Assembly (NCBI GenBank): GCA_033782935.1
Contig: JAWQEG010000504.1
Location: forward strand, 658,001 to 722,000
Source of the DNA: Petrolisthes cinctipes
Lineage: Eukaryota > Arthropoda > Malacostraca > Decapoda > Porcellanidae
DNA: 64,000 nucleotides
Direction of reading: 5' to 3'
The notes under the pieces were generated by a model, which had not been told where the DNA came from, searched no databases, and was given only the letters and a program-made list of their open reading frames with translations. The position numbers and the translations under genes are program-made. Position 1 is the first letter of the stretch. The number at the start of each line of letters is the position of its first letter. Shown in pieces: positions 9,944 to 18,409 of the stretch.

Positions 9944-11713
9944 TTACAATTCATCTTCCCTAGGTTGTGTATGGTGGACCTCTATATTCCTTGATCTTCT
10001 GTTTTTCTTCTTTTTAATCTCACCATTCAAAACCCTCAAACTCCTGAACAGGTAACAAGAGAACATGAAATATAATATGAATAATAAACTAGTCACTCCT
10101 GACCAAGGGTACACAGCTACCCGTTGCAGATGGAAAGGTAGAGCAGATTCAATTACAGGATGAACATCAGACATGTTTAACAATTCCATCAATCTTATTT
10201 TCTCAGAATCCATATTAACAGTAGAAAAGTTTGCTGGGAGAGGAGGATGGACTTTCACAAATTCCACAGATTTGTTTAGGACCAATCCAAGATGATGCTT
10301 CGTGGCCAGAACTGTTTTAGTATTGCTTAAAAATGAACACGCAGGTGGAACTACAAACGTACCCACCTCAGACACATGTTTTGCTCCTGAAGGGCCATCT
10401 TCACAAATAATAGTTGCTCTTGCTGGCTTAGTGAAAGTATAATATGCAATGCCCTGAAAATACGTTACATAAACATCTGACTTCCTTTTTGGTCTCAGGT
10501 ACTCACAATGTTTAATGGAGCTTGAAGCATCAGCCTGGATTAATGACAGTTCACACTGGGATTCCTCGGGTCCTGTAATAATAAAATTTAGAGCTGGGCA
10601 CACCTTCAAATGGTAATATGCTGTATGACAATCTTCTAGCTGTTCCTTGGTAACTGCAACCACCAGTGAGCGATCCTGAGATGCAATAATATAATCATAA
10701 TCCACATTTAACATCATGATCTCCGCCCCTAACCTCATGGGAAATGGCTTCACTGACCATATGTTAAAATGAACCTGATGTTTTGTGGGAATGTGAATAA
10801 GAATAGTTTTAGTCGTTAAGCATGATTCCAAAAGTGGATAGTAGTAAGATACGGATTCACCTTCAAAGAAAGGATTCAAACCATGCTTAATTCTAGCCAC
10901 ATCAACCACCCTTTGCAGATCAACTACTGACAGAAGGTCAGCGTCGGCCTTACCTAGCGCTGCATTCCTTAGGTTATGGAGTAGTTTTCTGGTTTGAGCA
11001 TTCAGTCCATTTATGTAATTTTCCACAATACTTAAATATTGATCTAGGTTTAACACAAACATTGTAAAATCCAAATGTTTAGCTAACCTGTCTAATTCCT
11101 TAATTACTTCATTAGTCTTTTCAATAACTCCATTTACTTCTTCTGCCACATTAGCTGCCAAGGAAAACGTACTATCTATGACCCTATTTTGTTCTACAAT
11201 CACCTTGTTTAAAATCTCTAGTCTGCGTCCTAGATCTTCGACATCGTCACTAGTAGCTGTTCCAAATAGAGTTTTAGCAATTACCCCTCCAATGTCAAAT
11301 AATCCTCTTTTAGCCCTGCTATTGGTAATCTGATTATGAGCTAATTTTCTAACCTCACTTGAGAAGTTGGGTAAATTCTGTTCTGAGTATTTCATCATAT
11401 TCTTTATTTGAAAATATCTGTCTTCCAACTGTACCTTTATTTGACGTTCCAGAGGGTAACTCGAGTTCATCAATTTACCTAATTTAGCAGACGACATTTC
11501 TATGGCGTTATGAAACTTCAGCTGGAAATCATCAACCCTTGTCTTTAGGTCCAACAGAGTTCCAAGATTGAGTCTTACTGTTATTACGTCCGTGACCACC
11601 TCAAGCCTCCCATCAGTACCCACTAAGGCACCCGGTTTTATTTGGTCAGTCGAACCTTTGGAACTCACAAACGCCGCCACCAACATCACGCAGAACACTC
11701 CCCATGTCCTCAT
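9944..11713 (-). CDS. env: Envelope-like fusion glycoprotein of the gypsy-type element
   Basis: This 589-aa protein has the layout of the baculovirus-F/errantivirus envelope family: a hydrophobic N-terminal signal (about residues 5-18), a furin-type RAKR site at 133-136, and a glycine-rich, F-like fusion segment directly after it. A long heptad-rich region (about 155-215), a cysteine-containing ectodomain and a transmembrane helix (about 538-556) follow, with a basic tail of about 33 residues. Several N-x-S/T sites are visible. It would mediate membrane fusion if expressed. The ATG lies 24 nt after the pol stop in the same phase, but the gap also contains a second stop (TGA). A splice acceptor just upstream of the ATG makes a spliced mRNA the likely route. 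The frame is undamaged. Confidence 0.85.
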   Translation of the reverse strand: MRTWGVFCVMLVAAFVSSKGSTDQIKPGALVGTDGRLEVVTDVITVRLNLGTLLDLKTRVDDFQLKFHNAIEMSSAKLGKLMNSSYPLERQIKVQLEDRYFQIKNMMKYSEQNLPNFSSEVRKLAHNQITNSRAKRGLFDIGGVIAKTLFGTATSDDVEDLGRRLEILNKVIVEQNRVIDSTFSLAANVAEEVNGVIEKTNEVIKELDRLAKHLDFTMFVLNLDQYLSIVENYINGLNAQTRKLLHNLRNAALGKADADLLSVVDLQRVVDVARIKHGLNPFFEGESVSYYYPLLESCLTTKTILIHIPTKHQVHFNIWSVKPFPMRLGAEIMMLNVDYDYIIASQDRSLVVAVTKEQLEDCHTAYYHLKVCPALNFIITGPEESQCELSLIQADASSSIKHCEYLRPKRKSDVYVTYFQGIAYYTFTKPARATIICEDGPSGAKHVSEVGTFVVPPACSFLSNTKTVLATKHHLGLVLNKSVEFVKVHPPLPANFSTVNMDSEKIRLMELLNMSDVHPVIESALPFHLQRVAVYPWSGVTSLLFILYFMFSCYLFRSLRVLNGEIKKKKNRRSRNIEVHHTQPREDEL

Positions 11714-11718
11714 GATGG

Positions 11719-11760
11719 TCTGCGAACAAAATCAACATTAGATTATTTTTGCCAGATATT
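11719..11760 (-). promoter_or_regulatory. Candidate 3' splice site for env mRNA
   Basis: On the minus strand a branch-point-like TCTAATG is followed by TTGATTTTGTTCGCAG and then the exon, which begins at about 11719, six nt before the env ATG. The intron signal lies across the pol stop. Family knowledge: env of errantiviruses is made from a spliced transcript. Confidence 0.5.
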
Positions 11761-14700
11761 TCCCTGATCTCAAATGCATTCTTTGCTCAGGTTCAGACTC
11801 TGTTTCCTTTCCCACTTGGACCGTTTCCTTTGGAACCTTCTTTATTCTATCCACGTGTACCTGTAGATCCGCGTCTGTTATATTATCCTGAACTATTAAT
11901 TTATTTCCCAATACCCTTTTTACAATGTAGGGACCCTTGAATTTCGGAGATAGTTTGCTCTGTCTCTCTGGAGTCTTCACCATCACAACATCTCCTTCCT
12001 CAATTTCTACTTTCTTTGCAAACTTATGTTGCCTTGCAATATGTTCTGCCCGTGAGGCTTCCATATGCTTTCTTACTTCATGGTGAATGGTTGCAAAAGC
12101 GTGTCCCTGGACACTCACATAGTCGTCTACATTATACACTGGGCCTGGTCTTCCAACCAATATATCATATGGTAGGACCTTATCCTCACCATATATAATA
12201 TAATGTGGTGTCTTTCCCAGTGAGGAATGTATGGAACTATTTATACATGCGGTTACCTGGCATAACCAATCTTCCCAGCCTGCTTGAATTGAGCCTGCCA
12301 GATGTCTAAGTACCTCCAAAATCTTCCTATTTACTCTCTCCACCATACCGTTACTTTGAGGATGGTATGCAACCGTGAACACCTGCTTAATATTGTAGAG
12401 CTTGCAGATTTCTTCTAGGACACTATTTCTAAATTCTGTCCCATTGTCTGACAACAGCACACGGGGTATAGTGTATGTACAAAACAATGAGTTTACTAAT
12501 GCATGTGCAATGGACTGAGCTGATTTATCTTGTAGAGGAGCTAACACAACAAACCTACTGAAGTGATCCACACAAGTCAACAGATACTTTGATCCCTGAT
12601 AACTTGTAGGTAGCTGTAACACATCTATGGCTACCACATCCCAAGGTTTAGCAGGACTTGGAAATGTTTGCAGAGGAGCGGGTGGTCCCGTAGTTCCCTT
12701 GTTCCTCGCACACGATACACATTTCTTTATATGGTTTTCTATGTCCTTACGCATTTTCAACCAGAAATACCTCGACCTAGCTTCTTCTAGACAAGCGTCC
12801 CTCCCTTTATGACCTGCTTGCGGTGCATCATGAAGAAGCCTTAATACTGTTTCTATCAGAGACCCTGGTACTACTATTCTGTATGTTTCTTTCCCTTCAA
12901 CTACAGTTACCTTATGAAGAACATTATCCCTCAGGATAAACTCTGTTGTTCTCAGCGGTAGACCTGGAACTTCTACCTCTTCCCCTGACTCTAGACCATA
13001 AATTACCCTTTTCCACATAGGATCTTCCCTTTGCTTTGTCTTTAACTTCTGTGGGGATATTGTACTCAATGTGGTTACAGAGTTCACAGTCTGTCGACTT
13101 AATGCATCTGCAACTACATTAATCTTACCAGGTACAAAATTGAAAGTAGGGTTGAACTCCAGAATAGTCAAGTGCCATCGTGCTAACTTCCCGGCCATAT
13201 TCTTCCCCTTGAACAACTCGAGACATGGGCGATGATCAGTACAAACTGTAATAGAGTAACCAAAAATAATAGGACGAAAATGTTTCAAGGCCCACACTAT
13301 GGCATATGCCTCCTGATGTGTAACACTATATTTCTTCTCTGTATCATTTAACGCCTTACTTGCGTAGCCAATGGGTTTTAACTTTCCCCCCTCATCTTCT
13401 TGTGCCAATACTGCCCCAAGTCCAACCCCCGATGCATCTGTATGTAAAATAAACGGTTTCTTGAAATCTGGGAAAGCCAAAACAGGTGGTTGCGTCAGAG
13501 CCTCCTTTAATATACTAAATGCCTCTTCTTGTGGTTGACCCCATTCAAACTTATTTGTCTGCTTCAACAGTTTAATCAAAGGTGCTGCCTTGCTAGAAAA
13601 CTGATACACAAAACTCCTGTAGTAACCCGCTAGTCCCAGAAAAGATCGTACATGATCTGCCTTGGTCGGTGTTGGAAACTTTAAGATAGCCTTTATCTTA
13701 TCCTGATTCACATGTATACCTGACTCGTCTACTTCATGCCCCAAATACTTAATCTTTTGTTTCAAGAATTCACACTTACTAAGTTTTAGCTTCAAACCCG
13801 CTGATGCTAAACGTTCCAATACCTTTCTCAATTTCTCCAAGTGCGTAGGCACATCCTTTGAGAAAATAATTATGTCATCTAGGTATACTAATGCATCTTT
13901 CCCAATTAACCCCGCCAATACATTGTTCACTAGTCTTTGGAAAGTCGTAGGGGCATTGCAGAGCCCAAATGGCATCCTGCGAAACTGATAATGACCCTGA
14001 TGAGTGGAAAAAGCCGTGACTTCACGAGACCGCTCGTGAACTGGCACCTGCCAATATCCTGACAGCAAATCCAAGGTAGAAAACACCTTATTTCCCTCAC
14101 CTATAGCCTGCAACAGGTCATTCAAATGAGGCATGGGGTATTTATCAGGGACTGTCTGCTGATTTACTCTCCTATAGTCAATAACAGGTCTATATGTTCC
14201 ATCCTTCTTTGGAACCAAAAATATGGGACTACTCCAAGGAGAGGTCGAAGGTTCAATAACCTTCTGTTTTAACATATCCTTCACCGTATCGTCCACTATC
14301 TGTCTTTGTGAATGGGGGAGCCTATATGATTTTATGTAACTGGGTTGCGCTTCTCGCTTTAACTTAATCACATGTGAAGTTAGGTCTGTACTACCTAATG
14401 GTTCCCCTGCAAGAGCTATAGCCTTCCTATACCCTTGAAGTAACTGTAACAACTCTTCCTTCCCTTCTGAGTTTCCCCCAGTTTTAACTTGACTTCTCAA
14501 TTCTGACGAAGGAGATGCACCAATACAACCAACAACCCTCACAACTGGTAGGTTATGCTTCGGCTCTAATACCGTACCATGGTATACGAGAAAATCACAC
14601 AATTGACTGCCTGGCTTAACTTCAATCTCTACTCCTGTATTATTTACAGCCAGCACCACAGTCTCACCCCCTGACTTTACTGTAGTCAAAGTAGACTCTA

Positions 14701-15409
14701 GCGACACCCCTTTCAACTTACATGTTTCAGACATGCACACCACATCTACGCCTTCTTTCACTCCTTTCAAACACACCTTGAACTGAATAATTTCCTGCGG
14801 TTGCAGCCTGTGCGCACCAGGCACAATAGCAGTAACAACAGTCCAACGCGTGACTTCCTCTCTAGCAGTGTCGCATAGTCTATCTTGTTTCATGACCCCT
14901 TGGGTTGACTTCTCTTCAAAGCCCCTTACATAACCCACCGTTTTAACCTCTTTGTCTGAGTGTTTGGGTTGCGGGGTTGCCATACACATATAAGGTACAT
15001 TTTCATGAACAATTAAACCTTCCCCTGGGTACACCTCAATCTTCCTTTCAGCCATGGTTGACAATCCAAGCAACCCGCTTGCCATAGGATGAAATTTACT
15101 TACAACATAAAATGATGCAGCAAAACTTGAGCTACCCCGGAAATGAACTGGCAATCTCACAACTCCAAGAACATCCACTGTAGTTCCTGACACCCCACAC
15201 AGTTGGTATTGTGGCTCTTGCAATGCATAACTCCTCTCAGAATGATGTTTTCTAATATTTTGATATGTCTCCTTTGATATTAGATTGACTACTGCACCAG
15301 TATCAATCAAAAGTGCCCCCGGAATTCCCCCTATTGTTACATTTCCTACGGCTAAATGATTACTTCTACTGACTGCCGACACTATGGAGAATTCTATGTC
15401 TCTAGACAT
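11738..15409 (-). CDS. pol: Pol polyprotein (protease, RT, RNase H, integrase)
   Basis: 1223 aa with every enzyme of a Ty3/gypsy Pol. The aspartic protease has its DTG at 36-38. The reverse transcriptase has FSTLD with D447, the PFGLCNAP motif and YLDD at 509-512. RNase H shows D658, E700 and D725. The integrase zinc finger is H860, H867, C897, C900, and the core triad D929, D988, E1024 has the D-D-35-E spacing. A GPY-type module (G1159-Y1161) follows the core; no chromodomain is seen. No catalytic residue is missing. The first ATG lies 21 nt after the gag stop in the same frame, so a Gag-Pol product could arise by read-through of that stop instead of a frameshift. The frame ends in TAA. Confidence 0.95.
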   Translation of the reverse strand: MSRDIEFSIVSAVSRSNHLAVGNVTIGGIPGALLIDTGAVVNLISKETYQNIRKHHSERSYALQEPQYQLCGVSGTTVDVLGVVRLPVHFRGSSSFAASFYVVSKFHPMASGLLGLSTMAERKIEVYPGEGLIVHENVPYMCMATPQPKHSDKEVKTVGYVRGFEEKSTQGVMKQDRLCDTAREEVTRWTVVTAIVPGAHRLQPQEIIQFKVCLKGVKEGVDVVCMSETCKLKGVSLESTLTTVKSGGETVVLAVNNTGVEIEVKPGSQLCDFLVYHGTVLEPKHNLPVVRVVGCIGASPSSELRSQVKTGGNSEGKEELLQLLQGYRKAIALAGEPLGSTDLTSHVIKLKREAQPSYIKSYRLPHSQRQIVDDTVKDMLKQKVIEPSTSPWSSPIFLVPKKDGTYRPVIDYRRVNQQTVPDKYPMPHLNDLLQAIGEGNKVFSTLDLLSGYWQVPVHERSREVTAFSTHQGHYQFRRMPFGLCNAPTTFQRLVNNVLAGLIGKDALVYLDDIIIFSKDVPTHLEKLRKVLERLASAGLKLKLSKCEFLKQKIKYLGHEVDESGIHVNQDKIKAILKFPTPTKADHVRSFLGLAGYYRSFVYQFSSKAAPLIKLLKQTNKFEWGQPQEEAFSILKEALTQPPVLAFPDFKKPFILHTDASGVGLGAVLAQEDEGGKLKPIGYASKALNDTEKKYSVTHQEAYAIVWALKHFRPIIFGYSITVCTDHRPCLELFKGKNMAGKLARWHLTILEFNPTFNFVPGKINVVADALSRQTVNSVTTLSTISPQKLKTKQREDPMWKRVIYGLESGEEVEVPGLPLRTTEFILRDNVLHKVTVVEGKETYRIVVPGSLIETVLRLLHDAPQAGHKGRDACLEEARSRYFWLKMRKDIENHIKKCVSCARNKGTTGPPAPLQTFPSPAKPWDVVAIDVLQLPTSYQGSKYLLTCVDHFSRFVVLAPLQDKSAQSIAHALVNSLFCTYTIPRVLLSDNGTEFRNSVLEEICKLYNIKQVFTVAYHPQSNGMVERVNRKILEVLRHLAGSIQAGWEDWLCQVTACINSSIHSSLGKTPHYIIYGEDKVLPYDILVGRPGPVYNVDDYVSVQGHAFATIHHEVRKHMEASRAEHIARQHKFAKKVEIEEGDVVMVKTPERQSKLSPKFKGPYIVKRVLGNKLIVQDNITDADLQVHVDRIKKVPKETVQVGKETESEPEQRMHLRSGKYLAKII

Positions 15410-15430
15410 TCTCTTCCTCTCGTCCTTGTG

Positions 15431-16975
15431 TCATAATGCCTCATCCGACCCTGATCGCCGGACCCCCATACGTGATTTTTCCTCATGCATAGCTCGTATT
15501 ATTACTCCACAGTCTGCCGTTATATGATTCGACCATTTATGGATTTCACACCACTTACTCTGTCCGGGAGGTACATAACCTCCTCCTTGTTGATAATTAT
15601 CCTGATACGCATAGTGGTACGCTCTACCACGTCCTCTAGCTTGTCCTCCACGCGCCCGCCTGGCTGCGCCTCTAGGGTATGCCTGACCCCTGTTCATTGA
15701 ACCTCTATATTGATCCCCTTGAGATCTATTCTGTAATTGAGGACAGTCGGCCTTTACATGGCCCCACTTACGACAATGGAAACATTCTACCTGGTACCTC
15801 ACAGATGAATTTCCACCCCTTGTATTCCTTTGCCCCGCGACCGCATTTACGCCTGTCTGCGGCTCGCCCTCTGACCTCCTGTCAGTTACCTCCGTTTGTA
15901 ATACCGAAGTCTGTACCTTCGTAGCATTTTGGTTGCGAAATGGTCTAACAACCATGGGATCTCTGATTTCCAGTTTTAACTCATTAATTAAATGCCAGAT
16001 TCCCTTACCTCGCTCCAACTTTTTTTTCCGGACTCTCCTCTGGTCCTCCTCTGATAGACCTAGATACATCAAGAGATATTCAAACATCTCACAGGCGTCG
16101 TCTACCTTCATCCATTGTTCCCCATTAACATCCTTAGACCAATTGTTGTCCTGTATACAATCTTGTATATCCTTACGTATAGCACCCGCCTTTGATACTG
16201 CTACTTCTAGTGATGTAGTCCACGCCTTTAAACCTAAGTCCTTGAATATTCTATGTGCCCACGCCGAGCATCCCTCTGGAGCCGACCTTCGGTACACTAT
16301 AACTAATGCTTTTTTAAACTCCTCCCACGTCTGTTGTTCCCTTGACGACCTCCCCAACAGACAACTACAGTTTAATAACTGCCTTGCAAACTCCCCTTCA
16401 ATCCTCGAGTCTGCATATCCTATTTTACCTCTATCCTCGGTAATATTATACTCCACGAAAGACTGCTCAAGTCTCCGTATAAATTCCTCTATTGTATAAT
16501 TCTTATTTGGATCCCCATCAAACTTTGGTACTGAATCCTCACCTGTAAACACTCTCATAATATTCGTTGGCTGATTCCCGTGGGCGCTACCCACTAAATT
16601 GCCTATACTAGGGTTAGTGACATTCTGCCCTGTCGCCTGGGCTGCTCCCCCAACAGCACTGGTGCTTGCAGTCGCCATTGGAATTGTAGCTTGTACAACT
16701 GTAGTATTTTTATTACCCTTTCCTCGCCCTTTTGGCGGTAACTTAAACACGTTCTCCCGTGTTTCCTCTATTTCGTCACTTCCCTCTACACGAAATTGAT
16801 ATCCACTTCTTAACTGCCCTGGCACTGGACTATTCAGTCCCCTTAACTTCTCATGTATATTAGTGGTATTGGGAGTAGGTGGAAAGTTTAGTTCCCCCTC
16901 ACTGCTACTACTGTCTGAATCCTCTGATAAATCCCCTGGGATTATATTCTTTGTCGTTCTAAATTTCTTAAACAT
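15431..16975 (-). CDS. gag: Gag-like capsid/nucleocapsid protein
   Basis: 514 aa: an acidic, Ser-rich N-terminus, a low-complexity linker (about 80-135), a central helical capsid-like region (about 145-330) and an Arg/Gly/Gln-rich nucleocapsid end. It carries one canonical zinc knuckle, C398-x2-C401-x4-H406-x4-C411. A second motif at C476-x2-H479-x4-H484-x4-C489 has His in place of the second Cys. It would package the element RNA. The stop is TGA (15431-15433), followed by seven sense codons and then the first ATG of pol in the same frame. The start at 16975 is the first ATG after a leader of about 560 nt. The frame is intact. Confidence 0.9.
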   Translation of the reverse strand: MFKKFRTTKNIIPGDLSEDSDSSSSEGELNFPPTPNTTNIHEKLRGLNSPVPGQLRSGYQFRVEGSDEIEETRENVFKLPPKGRGKGNKNTTVVQATIPMATASTSAVGGAAQATGQNVTNPSIGNLVGSAHGNQPTNIMRVFTGEDSVPKFDGDPNKNYTIEEFIRRLEQSFVEYNITEDRGKIGYADSRIEGEFARQLLNCSCLLGRSSREQQTWEEFKKALVIVYRRSAPEGCSAWAHRIFKDLGLKAWTTSLEVAVSKAGAIRKDIQDCIQDNNWSKDVNGEQWMKVDDACEMFEYLLMYLGLSEEDQRRVRKKKLERGKGIWHLINELKLEIRDPMVVRPFRNQNATKVQTSVLQTEVTDRRSEGEPQTGVNAVAGQRNTRGGNSSVRYQVECFHCRKWGHVKADCPQLQNRSQGDQYRGSMNRGQAYPRGAARRARGGQARGRGRAYHYAYQDNYQQGGGYVPPGQSKWCEIHKWSNHITADCGVIIRAMHEEKSRMGVRRSGSDEAL

Positions 16976-17521
16976 GTCCCGTAGAAATAATTCCTATACA
17001 CTCACCACAACATATAATAAAATATTACATAGGCATACAAAAATACCCCAACAACATGTTACTATTGTGTGTTTAATGTTCACTGTGTATGTGTATAGAA
17101 TAAAATAACTAACCGATGGAGAATGAAGATTACAGATGCTCAGTATACACGTAGTAAAGGAATGTGTAGATGCCACACCCCCCCAGAGTAAACGCTGGCC
17201 AGTCGTTCCTCTCACAGCTCCCGTTCACTCTTCTGGTTCACCCTCCTAAGTCCGTCCTTGTTCCTTCCCAGATGAGAGTACCCACAACAGACAATTCCTC
17301 TTTTTCCCTGGGAAAAGCACACAGGGAAAAATGCCTGATTAAAGTAGGTTAGGTTACGCAGCCACCATTAGCTGGCAACCCCCAGCTGGTATCGCTCTGG
17401 CTCGCTCTCGCTCCGTCAGTGTTACCAACGAGGAAAGCGCCCGAGCCGCCCACCACGTACACAATTATTCTGTTTGGAATATAGAATTAATACAGGACAC
17501 TGTGAATGTTACGTATCCCTT
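16976..17521 (-). other. 5' leader of the gypsy-type element
   Basis: Untranslated region between primer site and gag. It contains a strong donor-type G|GTGAGT on the minus strand (17006/17005), 30 nt before the gag ATG, and a small hairpin around AGCTGGCAACCCCCAGCT (about 17370). Packaging signals would be expected here but cannot be recognised by eye. Confidence 0.5.
16999..17008 (-). promoter_or_regulatory. Candidate 5' splice site near gag start
   Basis: The minus strand reads TTGTG|GTGAGTG, a near-perfect donor consensus 30 nt upstream of gag. Joined to the acceptor near 11720 it would remove gag and pol and give an env mRNA. A second donor-like GCG|GTAAGG overlaps the primer-binding site (about 17518-17526). 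Confidence 0.4.
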
Positions 17522-17534
17522 ACCGCTGCCACCA
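17522..17534 (-). other. Primer-binding site, tRNA-Leu type
   Basis: Three nt inside the LTR the minus strand reads TGGTGGCAGCGGT, which complements the 3' end (ACCGCTGCCACCA) of the common eukaryotic tRNA-Leu(AAG). The match then needs a 2-nt AA insertion before GGGAT. Confidence 0.65.
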
Positions 17535-17537
17535 TTA

Positions 17538-18260
17538 TGTACTCGTGGGGTCGTCCAAGCTCAGCAACAGCTTCTCTCGGAAACACCTGCTGGAAACTCT
17601 CACTTACTCTCGGGCTAGTATTACTTACTACGCCGATGTAGACCTCTGGTTTCAAGCCAACTTACCGTTGCTCTGAACTACCACTCTAGTCTTCCTGGGG
17701 AACTAAGTTAGTTACTCAAGGGTTAGAGTAAACTCGTGGACTTGTCTCTATTTACTGAGTATATTAGATATAGTTACAGGTTATACAGACATCTCGTGTC
17801 TCTCTAATATAAGGTAGGAGTGAACCTGTTGTCTTCAGGGCAGGGCTTGTAATGCGCCTTCTCTCTCTGGTAGTCCTCGCTCGTGGTATACACTGCCACA
17901 CCCTTTCTCAGATGACAGGTTGTCGATGATGCTATTTACAATGCTAAGCTTACATATGAAATATGGATAAGTTAGATATGAGTTTATATAAGAATAAAGT
18001 GAGTAAATATATATTGTCCCTTTCTCTACATACGAGATGACAATATGGAGTTGATTATAGTATAGAGATTAACATATAGATAATTACAGAGTGAATCTAG
18101 CAATCAGTAGCTCAGCATGGAAGATTCCCCCACGCTGCAACTCAGCACTTTTCAAAGGATGTTGTGTCTAATGAAACTAGCTTGAACTGCTTTGGCTTAA
18201 CGGAATGTTCCAACACCATAGGTGTATCATGTATCGCGAACGTGATCAGCCACGGATACA
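17538..18260 (-). repeat. 5' LTR of the gypsy-type element
   Basis: 723-bp direct repeat of 8871-9593 with no difference found by eye. It is 5' with respect to the minus-strand genes and should hold the promoter. It is followed by the second ATGG target copy. Confidence 0.93.
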
Positions 18261-18409
18261 ATGGTCTCCTGACTTACTTCTCCGTACCTCCACTGATCCT
18301 TACATGACCTTTCAGCTATTTGAGGTTCTACCTGGGAATGGAGTACTCCAATTATGTAATGTCTATTCTGCCCCAACTAGACTCACTCTTGAGGCTCTTC
18401 CTTCTCCAA

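Larger units (their letters stand above)
8871..18260 (-). mobile_element. Env-bearing Ty3/gypsy-type LTR retroelement (errantivirus-like), complete
   Basis: Two direct 723-bp LTRs (8871-9593, 17538-18260) that look identical bracket gag, pol and env, all open on the minus strand. Read on the plus strand each LTR starts TGTACTC and ends GGATACA, so it has TG...CA termini. The target duplication is ATGG (8867-8870 and 18261-18264). LINE copy B carries the undisturbed site (GGAATGGTCTCC), confirming the borders. A tRNA-Leu-type primer site adjoins the 17538 LTR. I see no clear purine tract beside the 3' LTR at 9594. Identical LTRs and intact frames imply a recent insertion. Domain order PR-RT-RNase H-IN plus an F-like env fits the errantivirus/gypsy group. 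Confidence 0.93.
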
